Shown piece by piece: positions 30,907 through 39,200 of a stretch of 64,000 bases of DNA (positions are counted from its first letter, which is position 1; every line of letters begins with the position of its first letter). The DNA is from Actinomycetota bacterium (GTDB taxonomy: Bacteria > Actinomycetota > Actinomycetes > S36-B12 > UBA10799): NCBI GenBank assembly GCA_020637055.1, contig JACJWR010000001.1, forward strand, positions 434,001-498,000, read 5' to 3'. The notes beneath the pieces were generated by a model. That model was not told the DNA's origin, made no database searches, and saw only the letters and a list, made by a program, of their open reading frames with translations. Made by a program: the position numbers and the translations under genes.

Positions 30907-32640
30907 ATGGTCGGTCGGCGCGGTGCCGGGTGGCGGCGCGCTGCCCTGCTGCTGCTCGCGTTGGTGTTCTCGGTGGGCGGGCTGGTCGCGGCGCCCACGC
31001 CGGCCAGCGCGGCGCCATCCGTGCCGACGGCCGCGGCCGATGCCCCGCCCGCGCCCCGTCTGCCGGCCCGCGATGTGATGCGCATAGGCACCGGTGCGGC
31101 GCCGGGTGCCACTGCCTGGGGCAACTTGACCGTGACCGCCTCGGCGACGCCGGGTTGGATCGTCGCCTACCCGTGTGACGAGCAGCGTCCCCTGGCCTCG
31201 AACATCAACTTCGGCCAGGGCGAGACCGTGTCCAATTTTGTGGGTGTCCGCACCGATGCCCGCGGTGCCATCTGCGTGTACTCCACCGCGCCCGTGCACG
31301 TGTTGTTCGATCTCACGGCCACCTCCGACGTGATCCCCGCATCGGCGCCGGTACGGGTCATCGACACCCGCAACGTCCCCGGGGCCGTGCCGGTGCCGGG
31401 TCGGAGTGTGGTGGTGGTGCCCGCCGGGGCGCCGGCCGGCAGCACCGTCTGGGGCAACCTCACGATCGTCACGCCGAGTTCGGCCGGGTGGGCGGTCGCC
31501 TTCCCATGTGACGAGGCGCCGCCCTGGTCGTCGAGCATCAACTTCGCCGGGTCGACCACCCGGGCCGGCTTCGTCGGCGTGCGCACCGACGATCAGGGCA
31601 ATTTCTGTGTGTTGGTCTCGACCGCTGCGCACGTGATATTCGACCGAGTCGCGGCCTCGTCGCAGGTCGCAGCCGGACCGCCGCGGCGACTGGTCGATAC
31701 CCGGCTGCCGGATTCGGGCGGTGCACCGGTGCCGTCCCGCGGCACACTGACGGTGCCGGTCGGGGCCGCCGGCGCAACGGTGTGGGGAACCTTGACCATC
31801 CCGGCCGGACCGACGGCCGGTTGGGCCGTCGCCTACCCCTGTGACGAGGCGCGGCCGGAAGCCTCCGCAGTCAACTACGTCCCGGGTCGGTCGGTGGCCA
31901 ACATGGTCGCGGTGCGGGCCGACGCGGCCGGGAACGTCTGCGTGTACTCGTCTGGTGAGGCCCACGTCGTGCTCGACGTCGTCTCGGTCTCCGATCGACT
32001 GCCGGTCGCCGCCCCCGTGCGCAAGACGGACACCCGCACCGACTGGTCCGGACCCGGGCAGGTGATCACGGTCGCAGCCGGTTCCCGCTCCGCCACCAGG
32101 GCGACGATCGCGTTGTGGCAGCGCCGAGCCGATGGCACCTTCGAGTTGGCCCGGGGTCCGGTGCTCGGATGGGTGGGGGAGTTGGGGATCGGGGAAGGCG
32201 CCTTCGGGGTGCCGCGCACCCCGGAGGGCTACTACGCGTTGACGGAGGCGTTCGGAATCCTCGACAACCCGGGCACCTCGATGCCCTACTTCAAGGTTGA
32301 CCGCTACGACTGGTGGGACGGCGACCCGACGAGTCCCACGTTCAACACCCATGTGCGCAAGACCTGGGTGCCCGGGGCGGGTAGCGAACGCCTCATCGAC
32401 TACGGCTACGCGTATTACTACGGCATCGCCTTCGACTACAACCCGGAACAGAACCCGGCCAAGGGTTCGGCCTTCTTCTTCCACGTGTCCACCGACGAAC
32501 CCACCGGCGGTTGCGTATCGGTGCCGATCGGGGACATCCAAGCGATGCTGAGGGTCCTCGACCCGGCCCGTTCACCGGCCATCACGATCGGCCTCGGCGG
32601 ATGGGGGACGGCGATCGTCGATCGGGCCAACCGGTCCTGA
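30907..32640 (+). CDS. Secreted L,D-transpeptidase with three surface repeats
   Basis: Protein of 577 residues. An arginine-rich signal peptide with an ASA-type cleavage site near residue 36 is followed by a short Ala/Pro linker, then three repeats of about 105 residues (roughly 58-160, 161-265, 266-370), each with WGNLT/WGTLT, a GWxVAxPCDE cysteine motif, a second cysteine (xxCVYS or FCVLVS) and a DTR ending. The C-terminal YkuD-type domain has H526 and catalytic C536 (FHVSTDEPTGGCVSVP). Such enzymes cross-link or anchor to peptidoglycan. The paired cysteines suggest disulfide-stabilised repeats. GGAGG precedes ATG 30907. Convergent with glnR. Confidence 0.82.
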   Translation: MVGRRGAGWRRAALLLLALVFSVGGLVAAPTPASAAPSVPTAAADAPPAPRLPARDVMRIGTGAAPGATAWGNLTVTASATPGWIVAYPCDEQRPLASNINFGQGETVSNFVGVRTDARGAICVYSTAPVHVLFDLTATSDVIPASAPVRVIDTRNVPGAVPVPGRSVVVVPAGAPAGSTVWGNLTIVTPSSAGWAVAFPCDEAPPWSSSINFAGSTTRAGFVGVRTDDQGNFCVLVSTAAHVIFDRVAASSQVAAGPPRRLVDTRLPDSGGAPVPSRGTLTVPVGAAGATVWGTLTIPAGPTAGWAVAYPCDEARPEASAVNYVPGRSVANMVAVRADAAGNVCVYSSGEAHVVLDVVSVSDRLPVAAPVRKTDTRTDWSGPGQVITVAAGSRSATRATIALWQRRADGTFELARGPVLGWVGELGIGEGAFGVPRTPEGYYALTEAFGILDNPGTSMPYFKVDRYDWWDGDPTSPTFNTHVRKTWVPGAGSERLIDYGYAYYYGIAFDYNPEQNPAKGSAFFFHVSTDEPTGGCVSVPIGDIQAMLRVLDPARSPAITIGLGGWGTAIVDRANRS

Positions 32641-32649
32641 GGCCGGCTG

Positions 32650-33339
32650 CTACTCGGCCAGCAGTTCGTATTCGTGCGGGGAGACGAAGCGGTAGCCGAC
32701 ATTGCGCACGGTACCGATGAGGTGTTCGAACTCCGGACCGAGTTTGGCCCGGAGTCGGCGTACGTGGACGTCCACCGTGCGGGTGCCGCCGTAGAAGTCG
32801 TAGCCCCACACCTCTTGCAGCAACTGGGCCCGGGTGAACACCCGGCCGGGGTGCTGGGCGAGGAACTTCAGCAGTTCGAATTCCTTGAAGGTCAGATCCA
32901 GCGGGCGATTGCGCAGCCGGGCGGTGTAGGACGACTCGTCCACCACCAAGTCGCCGGTGCGGATCAGATCCGGTTCGTCGTCCTCGGCATTGCCGCGGGC
33001 GAGCGCGAGCCGCAGTCGAGCGTCGAGTTCAGCCGGTCCGGCGGTGTCGAGCACGAGGTCGTCGATGCCCCATTCGGAGTTCACCCCGGCCAGGCCCCCC
33101 TCGGTGGTGATGAGCAGTACCGGGACCGCCACTCCGGTTGAGCGGATCACGCGGCAGAGGCCCTTGATCGCCACCAACTCGGTGCGCCCGTCGACCAGCA
33201 GGGCGTCCACCGGCGGGGCGTCGAGCAGGGCGCTGGGCTCCGCGTGCGCCACTTTCACCCGGTGCGAGAGGAGTCCCAGCGCGGGTAACACCTCGACGCT
33301 TGCTTGGCTCGAATTGGTCAGGAGAAGGAGTTGGCCCAT
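32650..33339 (-). CDS. glnR: GlnR-type orphan response regulator
   Basis: OmpR-type regulator of 229 residues controlling nitrogen assimilation in actinobacteria. The receiver domain is degenerate (LVDGRTEL keeps the acceptor-position aspartate, but the full acidic pocket is not evident), matching GlnR, which acts without phosphorylation. The winged-helix C-terminal domain is highly conserved (LTFKEFELLKFLAQHPGRVF, GGTRTVDVHVRRLRAKLG). The neighbouring mshD on the opposite strand matches the Rv0818-Rv0819 arrangement in M. tuberculosis. No glnA or amtB lies in the window. Confidence 0.92.
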   Translation of the reverse strand: MGQLLLLTNSSQASVEVLPALGLLSHRVKVAHAEPSALLDAPPVDALLVDGRTELVAIKGLCRVIRSTGVAVPVLLITTEGGLAGVNSEWGIDDLVLDTAGPAELDARLRLALARGNAEDDEPDLIRTGDLVVDESSYTARLRNRPLDLTFKEFELLKFLAQHPGRVFTRAQLLQEVWGYDFYGGTRTVDVHVRRLRAKLGPEFEHLIGTVRNVGYRFVSPHEYELLAE

Positions 33340-33454
33340 AATCCGGGATCTCCCCCCTGATGGACGGCGTCAGGACATGAGGATACCCGGCTTCCGCTGG
33401 AGGGCCTAGTCGTGAGGGTCGTCCCGGGGGGTGCCGAGGGGGCGTCGCCGCCCC

Positions 33455-33460
33455 TACTCT
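33455..33460 (+). promoter_or_regulatory. Candidate -10 of mshD
   Basis: TACTCT ends seven bases before the GTG start of mshD, which has no Shine-Dalgarno sequence; a leaderless start is likely. Confidence 0.45.
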
Positions 33461-33467
33461 GGGTTCT

Positions 33468-34367
33468 GTGAGGTGGCAACTGTCGGTCGGTTCGGACCCC
33501 GACGGTCGACTGGCCGACGTGGTCGAACTGGCCGGCGAATGCGCGGCGGTCGATCGCGCCGAGCCGTTCTCGGACGCCAGTGTGCTTGCGGTGTCGAGCG
33601 CTGTCCGATACGTGTGGGCGTACGAGGGCGACTCCGATCAACTCGCCGGTGTTGCCATCGTCGACGGTGAGATGGTGGAGGCGGCGGTTCGGCCCCCAGC
33701 GCGAGGTTGCGGCATCGGAGCCGCACTGTTGGCGGCCTCGTTCGAACTCGGGGCTCGGCGGACCTGGGCCCATGGGAATCTGCCGGCGGCCCGGCGGCTG
33801 GCCGCCCACTACCGGGCCACAGTGGCCCGACGACTGAAGCTCCTCCGACTGCCCGCTGGCGCGATCGAGACCGGCCCGCCGCGACTGCCGCCGGGGTTCC
33901 GGCTGCGCCACTACGCCGGTTCTTCAGACGACGCGGCGTTGCTGCGGGTGAACCGGGCGGCCTTCGCCGACCTACCGGATCAAGGTGGTTGGAGCCCCGC
34001 CGATCTGACGTCGAGGATCTCGGCGGATTGGTTCCGGGCCGAGGACCTGCTGTTGTTGATCGACGCCGACACCGACGCGCTGGCCGGTTTCCACTGGACC
34101 AAGGTCCACCCCGGCGGTGACTGCGAGGTCTACGTGGTCGCACTCGACCCCGAGTACCAGGGACGCGGGCTGGCCGCCGAGCTCACCCGGGCGGGCCTTC
34201 GCCACCTCGCAGACCTCGGGTGTTCGGACGTCATGTTGTACGTCGACTCCACCAATACCCGGGCGCTGAAGGTCTATCGACGACTCGGCTTCACCGAGGA
34301 CCGGGAAGACATCCTGTACGTCACGCAGCCGGTCCCCGCCTCAGACCCTGTCGTCTGGCAGGGTTGA
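33468..34367 (+). CDS. mshD: Mycothiol synthase
   Basis: Acetyltransferase of 299 residues catalysing the last step of mycothiol synthesis, acetyl transfer to the cysteinyl amine of Cys-GlcN-Ins. Two tandem GNAT domains are visible: a degenerate N-terminal one (about 10-130, with VRPPARGCGIGAALL) and the active C-terminal one (about 145-299, with VALDPEYQGRGLAAELTRAG and the family ending KVYRRLGFTEDREDILY). Mycothiol is restricted to Actinobacteria, which supports the phylum assignment. It is adjacent to glnR and followed by ppk1 after three bases. Confidence 0.95.
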   Translation: MRWQLSVGSDPDGRLADVVELAGECAAVDRAEPFSDASVLAVSSAVRYVWAYEGDSDQLAGVAIVDGEMVEAAVRPPARGCGIGAALLAASFELGARRTWAHGNLPAARRLAAHYRATVARRLKLLRLPAGAIETGPPRLPPGFRLRHYAGSSDDAALLRVNRAAFADLPDQGGWSPADLTSRISADWFRAEDLLLLIDADTDALAGFHWTKVHPGGDCEVYVVALDPEYQGRGLAAELTRAGLRHLADLGCSDVMLYVDSTNTRALKVYRRLGFTEDREDILYVTQPVPASDPVVWQG

Positions 34368-34370
34368 GCC

Positions 34371-36482
34371 ATGATTGACGCGGCCGTGGGTGAAGAAATT
34401 TCGCCGACTGAGGACGACCTGCCGACGGGCCGGTTCATCGATCGGGAACTCTCCTGGTTGGCGTTCAACCAGCGAGTGCTCGAACTCGCCGAGGACGATC
34501 GGCTGCCCCTGCTGGAACGCGCGAAGTTCTTGGCCATCTTCGGCTCCAACTTGGACGAGTTCTACATGGTTCGGGTGGCGGGCCTGAAGCGCCGGATCGC
34601 CACCGGCATCGCCGTCCGGGCTGCCAGCGGACTGCTCCCGCGCGAGGTGCACGACGCAGTGCTGGCGGCGAGTCAGGAGTTGATGCATCGGCAGGCCGAA
34701 TGCTTCCGCGACGATGTGGCCCCCGGTCTGGCGGCCCAAGGCATCGAGGTCGTCCGCTGGGACGACGTGGCGGAGTCCGAACGGATCGAACTGTCGGCGT
34801 TCTTCGCCGACAAGGTCTACCCGGTGCTAACGCCGCTGGCGGTCGATCCGGCTCATCCGTTCCCCTACATCTCCGGCCTCTCGCTCAACCTCGCGGTGGT
34901 GGTCCGCAACCCCCACACCGGAAACGAGTTGTTCGCCCGGGTCAAGGTGCCGCCGTCGCTGCCGAGGTTCGTGCACGTGGGTAGGTCCCGCTTCGTCACC
35001 CTCGAGGACGTGATCGCGGCCCACCTCGATCAACTCTTCCCGGGCATGGAGGTGCTCGAACACCACACCTTCCGAGTCACCCGCAACGAGGACGTCGAGG
35101 TCGAGGAGGATGACGCCGAGAATCTGCTCAAGGCGCTCGAGCGCGAGTTGATGCGGCGCCGTTTCGGCCCGCCGGTGCGGCTGGAGGTCGAGGAGACGAT
35201 CTCCCCGCACGTGTACGACCTGCTGGTCAGAGAACTCGGGGTCACCACCTCGGAGGTGTTCCAACTGCCGTGGCCGTTGGATCTGCGTGGCTTGTGGACC
35301 TTGGTCGACCTGGATCGGGAAGACCTCAAGGACCCCCCGTTCGTGCCCAAGACGAGCCGGGAACTGGCCGAGGTGGAATCCTCCAAGGCTCCCGACGTGC
35401 TGGAGGCGATGCGGACCAAAGAGGTGCTGCTGCACCACCCGTACGACTCCTTCTCGACCTCGGTACAGCGCTTCTTGGAACAGGCCGCGGCCGACCCCAA
35501 GGTATTGGCGATCAAGCAGACCCTCTACCGGACTTCCGGTGACTCGCCGATCGTGGACGCGTTGATCGATGCCGCCCAATCCGGCAAACAGGTCTTGGCC
35601 CTGGTCGAGATCAAGGCGCGCTTCGACGAGGAGGCCAACATCACCTGGGCCCGCAAGTTGGAGCGGGCCGGCGTCCACGTGGTCTACGGCCTGGTCGGCC
35701 TGAAGACCCACTGCAAGCTCAGCATGGTGGTGCGCGACGAGGGCGAGCGCCTGGTGCGCTACTGCCACATCGGCACCGGCAACTACCACCCGAAAACGGC
35801 TCGGCTGTATGAGGACATGGGCATCCTCACCACGGACACCGCCGTCGGCATCGACGTCGCCAACGTGTTCAACCAGCTCTCCGGCTACTCGATGAACACG
35901 TCGTACGAGCGCCTTCTGGTGGCGCCGCACAGCATCCGCTCGGGGCTAGTGGAACGCATCGAACGGGAAGTCGCCCACCACCGCGCGGGCCAGCCGGCTC
36001 GGATCAGGTTCAAGTGCAACTCCATCGTCGACGAGCGCGTGATCGACGCCCTCTACCGAGCGTCCCAGGAGGGGGTGCCGGTCGACGTCTGGGTGCGTGG
36101 CATCTGTGCGATCCGACCGGGGGTGCAGGGCATGTCCGAGACGATCCGGGTGCGCAGCATCCTGGGGCGTTTCCTGGAGCACTCCCGGGTCTACGAATTC
36201 GCCAACGCCGGCGAACCCGAGGTGTGGATCGGCTCCGCGGACCTCATGCACCGCAATCTGGACCGGAGAGTGGAAACCCTGGTCTCGCTGAACGATCCGG
36301 CACACGTGGCGACCACGAACTCGTTGTTCGACATGGCCTTCGCGGAGAACACCGCGGCGTGGGATCTGGATTCGGACGGCATGTGGCACCGACGGGCGGC
36401 GGCCGGCCTGTCCGAACCGCTGATCGACATGCAGAGCCAACTGATTTCCAATGTGACTCATCGTGGAGGGACCGTCCAATGA
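34371..36482 (+). CDS. ppk1: Polyphosphate kinase 1
   Basis: Enzyme of 703 residues that reversibly polymerises the gamma-phosphate of ATP into polyphosphate. All four PPK1 regions are present: N-domain with FIDRELSWLAFNQRVLELA, head domain, and two phospholipase-D-like catalytic domains. The two catalytic histidines are at H447 (KTHCKLSMVV) and H604 (GRFLEHSRVYEF); the CHIGTGNYHPKTARLYED motif lies between. The stop overlaps the start of the CYTH-CHAD gene (ATGA). Context with CHAD, NUDIX and pst genes marks a phosphate-storage locus. Confidence 0.97.
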   Translation: MIDAAVGEEISPTEDDLPTGRFIDRELSWLAFNQRVLELAEDDRLPLLERAKFLAIFGSNLDEFYMVRVAGLKRRIATGIAVRAASGLLPREVHDAVLAASQELMHRQAECFRDDVAPGLAAQGIEVVRWDDVAESERIELSAFFADKVYPVLTPLAVDPAHPFPYISGLSLNLAVVVRNPHTGNELFARVKVPPSLPRFVHVGRSRFVTLEDVIAAHLDQLFPGMEVLEHHTFRVTRNEDVEVEEDDAENLLKALERELMRRRFGPPVRLEVEETISPHVYDLLVRELGVTTSEVFQLPWPLDLRGLWTLVDLDREDLKDPPFVPKTSRELAEVESSKAPDVLEAMRTKEVLLHHPYDSFSTSVQRFLEQAAADPKVLAIKQTLYRTSGDSPIVDALIDAAQSGKQVLALVEIKARFDEEANITWARKLERAGVHVVYGLVGLKTHCKLSMVVRDEGERLVRYCHIGTGNYHPKTARLYEDMGILTTDTAVGIDVANVFNQLSGYSMNTSYERLLVAPHSIRSGLVERIEREVAHHRAGQPARIRFKCNSIVDERVIDALYRASQEGVPVDVWVRGICAIRPGVQGMSETIRVRSILGRFLEHSRVYEFANAGEPEVWIGSADLMHRNLDRRVETLVSLNDPAHVATTNSLFDMAFAENTAAWDLDSDGMWHRRAAAGLSEPLIDMQSQLISNVTHRGGTVQ

Positions 36483-37354
36483 CATCGGTTGACGCGCAGG
36501 ATCCGACCCCGCCGGATGTCAGGCGCGACGACCCGCCCCCCCAGGAGTCGGTTGCCACACCGCCGCACCCGGAGGAACTGCGCGAGATCGAACGCAAGTT
36601 CCGGGTCCACGGCCTTTTCCGGCTGCCGGATCTCGAGTCGGTGCCCGAGGTCGCCAGGGTGGTGGCGCAGGGCACCCGTTCCCTCGCCGCGGTCTACCAC
36701 GACACCGACGACTTGAAACTGTTCCGCTGGGGAGTGACGCTGCGACGGCGGGAGGGCGGCGACGACGCCGGTTGGCACATGAAACTCCCGGTGGACGGGG
36801 CCCAGGAGGGGGTGCGTGACGAGTTGCGGGTACCGCTGTCCGACGGCGCCGTCGGACACGTCCCCGAAGCCCTGGCCGATGTGGTGACTGCCTACGTGCG
36901 CAGCAGCGAGTTGGTCCCGGTGGTGGAACTGCGCACCGAACGAACGCCGTACCTGCTCTACGACGACGATGGCGTGGCAACCGCCGAACTGGTCGACGAC
37001 CAGGTGTCCATCCTCGATGGCGACCGTGTGGTGTCGATGTTCCGTGAGATCGAACTGCTCGAACTCGCCGACGACGTCGATCTGACCCCGCTGGTGGATC
37101 TGCTGATGGCGCGCGGGGCCCAACCGAGCCAGCTGTCCAAGGCCGTCAGCGCCCTGGGTCCGGCGGCCGCCGTGCCGCCGGACATCCCGAAACAGGAGTC
37201 GGTGGGCCCGGCCGATGCCGCCGGCGACGCCGTGACGGCCTATCTGCGCAAGCACGCGCGCGCCTTCCTCACCCAGGACGTGCGGGCCGTCGGGACCTGC
37301 CCGATGCCGTGCACCAGATGCGGGTGGCGGCCCGGCGACTGCGCAGCGGCCTGA
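36479..37354 (+). CDS. CYTH-CHAD protein, 5' part (frameshifted)
   Basis: The frame from ATG 36479 encodes a complete CYTH (triphosphate tunnel) domain at about residues 35-220: EIERKF metal-binding motif, LFRWGVTLRRREGG, WHMKLPV and ELRTERTPYLLYDDD. A linker and the first residues of a CHAD domain (AVTAYLRKHARAFLTQDVRA) follow. At about 37289-37294 the expected reading DLPDAVHQMRVAARR moves to another frame, and this frame ends at 37354 after about 20 non-family residues. CYTH-CHAD fusions near ppk are common in actinobacteria; they bind or hydrolyse polyphosphate-like chains. Restoring one base at about 37291 would join both parts into one protein of about 533 residues. Confidence 0.8.
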   Translation: MTSVDAQDPTPPDVRRDDPPPQESVATPPHPEELREIERKFRVHGLFRLPDLESVPEVARVVAQGTRSLAAVYHDTDDLKLFRWGVTLRRREGGDDAGWHMKLPVDGAQEGVRDELRVPLSDGAVGHVPEALADVVTAYVRSSELVPVVELRTERTPYLLYDDDGVATAELVDDQVSILDGDRVVSMFREIELLELADDVDLTPLVDLLMARGAQPSQLSKAVSALGPAAAVPPDIPKQESVGPADAAGDAVTAYLRKHARAFLTQDVRAVGTCPMPCTRCGWRPGDCAAA

Positions 37355-38079
37355 AGACCTTCGCCCCGCTGGTCGATCCGGAATGGGCCGCCGAGTTGCG
37401 CGAGGAACTCAAGTGGGCGGCCGGCGAACTCGGTCACGCCCGCGACACCGAGGTGCTGCTGGAGCGGCTCGATCAGCACGCCGACGATCTCAGCGAACGG
37501 GAGGCGATGCTGATCCGGGCGGTGATGGACCCCATGCTCCGGGATCGGCTCGCGGATGCCCGGGAACACGCCCTTTCGGCCATGCGCAGCGAACGCCATC
37601 TGGCTCTGCTGGAGCTGCTGGTGGAGGGCGCCGCCAGACCGCAACTGACGCCGTTGGCCGACAGTTCGTGCGCGGAGGTGCTCCCGCCGCTGGTGGACAA
37701 GGCGTGGCGCAAACTCAACCGCTCGGTCAAGGAACTCCAACTCGAAGGACCTTCGGAGACCTGGCATCAGGCGCGGATCGCCGCCAAGCGGGCGCGCTAC
37801 GCGGCCGGGGCGGTCATCCCGGTGTTCGGCGACCCCGCCGCCGAGCTCGAGGACGCCCTCAGCGAGGTCACCGAAGTGCTCGGCGAGCACCAGGACGCGT
37901 GTGTGGCCCAGGACGTCATCCGGGAGATCGCCGCCTCCCGCGACGTCGACGGCGAGACCGGATTCGCCCTCGGCCTGCTGCACGAGCACGAGTTCGAGGA
38001 GGAGATCCACAACCGGGTGCAGTTCCGCGACATTTGGGCGAACGCCAAGAAGGTTCAGCGACACACTCGGCTGGTGTGA
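37309..38079 (+). CDS. CHAD domain, 3' part of the frameshifted gene
   Basis: This frame carries nearly all of the CHAD domain (256 residues from the first available start, GTG 37309). CHAD is a histidine-rich helical fold that binds polyphosphate; the conserved HQMRVAARRLRSGLKTF and WHQARIAAKRARYAAG segments with their histidines are intact. It overlaps the CYTH frame and lacks an independent ribosome-binding site, so it is probably the continuation of the upstream gene disrupted by a one-base deletion or an assembly error, rather than a separate gene. The undamaged 3' part suggests a recent event. Confidence 0.7.
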   Translation: MHQMRVAARRLRSGLKTFAPLVDPEWAAELREELKWAAGELGHARDTEVLLERLDQHADDLSEREAMLIRAVMDPMLRDRLADAREHALSAMRSERHLALLELLVEGAARPQLTPLADSSCAEVLPPLVDKAWRKLNRSVKELQLEGPSETWHQARIAAKRARYAAGAVIPVFGDPAAELEDALSEVTEVLGEHQDACVAQDVIREIAASRDVDGETGFALGLLHEHEFEEEIHNRVQFRDIWANAKKVQRHTRLV

Positions 38080-38082
38080 CCG

Positions 38083-38997
38083 GTGGCGAGCACGATCGTG
38101 GCGGCCGGGGTGGTGCTGGTCCGGCGGGCCAAGAGCGGAGTGCAGGTCTGTCTGGTGCACCGGCCGCGCCAGGACGACTGGTCGCTGCCGAAGGGAAAGG
38201 CGGATCCAGGGGAGCTGATGCCGGCGACCGCCCGCCGGGAGGCGCTCGAGGAGACCGGCTCGGATGTGGTGCTCGGCGCTCCGCTGGAACAGCAGCGCTA
38301 CAAAGTCGACGGTCGACCCAAGACGGTCGACTACTGGGTGGCGCACGTCCGACCCGGTGGGCCCGGGTTCGCCCCCAACCGGGAGGTCGACCGGTTGGAA
38401 TGGATGTCGGTGCAGAAAGCCCGGGCACGGTTGACCTACCCACGCGATCGCCAACTGGTGCTTGGCGCCATCGCCAGTTCGCCGACCGCACCCTTCATCG
38501 TGCTGCGCCACACCGAGGCGGTCAAACGCGCAGACTTCAAGGGCAGCAACGACTCCCGCCGCCCGCTCACCAGCAAGGGCCGCAGCCAGGCCCGGGCCCT
38601 GGTGGATCCGATTTCGGCCTTCGGCGCGATGCGGATCCACAGTTCGGATTCGCGTCGCTGCATGCAGACGGTGGAACCGCTGGCGCAAGCCGAGAAGTGC
38701 GAGGTGAGCGAGGAGCCGCGGTTCAGCGAGGAGAGTTTCAGCAAGCGACCCAAAGTGGCGCTACGACGGTTGTCGAGCCTCGCCGCGACCCCGACTCCGT
38801 TGGTGCTCTGCACCCATCGGCCGGTGCTCCCGAGCGTGCTCGGCGGGCTGGCCGCGGAGTTCGGTTTGCGAGCCAAGGCCGCAGTGCTCAAACCCGACCT
38901 CAACCCGGGTGGCTTCGTGGTGCTGCACCGTGAACTCGACGCCCGGCACCGGCTCACCGGCCGGGTGGTGGCGATCGAAAGATTCGACGAGCTCTGA
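38083..38997 (+). CDS. mutT1: NUDIX hydrolase fused to histidine phosphatase (MutT1-like)
   Basis: Protein of 304 residues. The N-terminal NUDIX domain has a complete box (GKADPGELMPATARREALEETG region, residues about 36-57). The C-terminal half resembles a histidine phosphatase, with LRHTEAVKRADF as the variant RHG motif and LCTHRPVLPSVL late. Mycobacterial MutT1, of the same architecture, degrades 8-oxo-dGTP and diadenosine polyphosphates. In this operon-like run after ppk1 and CHAD, inositol- or dinucleoside-polyphosphate hydrolysis is an alternative. GTG 38083 lies three bases after the CHAD stop. Confidence 0.88.
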   Translation: MASTIVAAGVVLVRRAKSGVQVCLVHRPRQDDWSLPKGKADPGELMPATARREALEETGSDVVLGAPLEQQRYKVDGRPKTVDYWVAHVRPGGPGFAPNREVDRLEWMSVQKARARLTYPRDRQLVLGAIASSPTAPFIVLRHTEAVKRADFKGSNDSRRPLTSKGRSQARALVDPISAFGAMRIHSSDSRRCMQTVEPLAQAEKCEVSEEPRFSEESFSKRPKVALRRLSSLAATPTPLVLCTHRPVLPSVLGGLAAEFGLRAKAAVLKPDLNPGGFVVLHRELDARHRLTGRVVAIERFDEL

Positions 38998-39096
38998 TCG
39001 CGCCGGATCGCACCGATCCCGTTGCGGCTCAGCGGGTTCCGGAGCGGCTGCCGGAGCGCTGGTCCGCCGGATCCGAGTCGGCCATCGGCGGCAGCC

Positions 39097-39137
39097 GTTC
39101 GCGGATCGTTCACCTTCCCGTTCACTTCTTGTTCGCT
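39097..39137 (+). promoter_or_regulatory. PHO box array upstream of pstS
   Basis: Four direct repeats, GTTCGCG (39097), GTTCACC (39108), GTTCACT (39120) and GTTCGCT (39131), are spaced 11, 12 and 11 bases apart. This is the form of the actinobacterial PhoP operator of the phosphate regulon (direct repeats near GTTCACC at 11-base intervals). It lies 64-104 bases before the pstS start, so induction of pstSCAB by phosphate limitation is expected. Confidence 0.8.
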
Positions 39138-39200
39138 GACGGTAACCGCCCGCCAATACCTTCCAATTGTCCGAATTCACTTACTTCTTGGAGGACCAGG

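Noticed and set aside
30283..32541. Minus-strand frame of 752 codons continuous with DUF4395
   Set aside because: Only its last 171 codons are real; the rest is antisense to the L,D-transpeptidase gene and has no recognisable domain.
36014..36478. Upstream extension of the CYTH frame
   Set aside because: It overlaps ppk1 in another frame; the CYTH gene starts at the ATGA overlap at 36479.
38998..39200. Possible small gene or RNA between the NUDIX gene and pstS
   Set aside because: No coding pattern or RNA fold stood out; the region is explained by the PHO boxes and pstS promoter.
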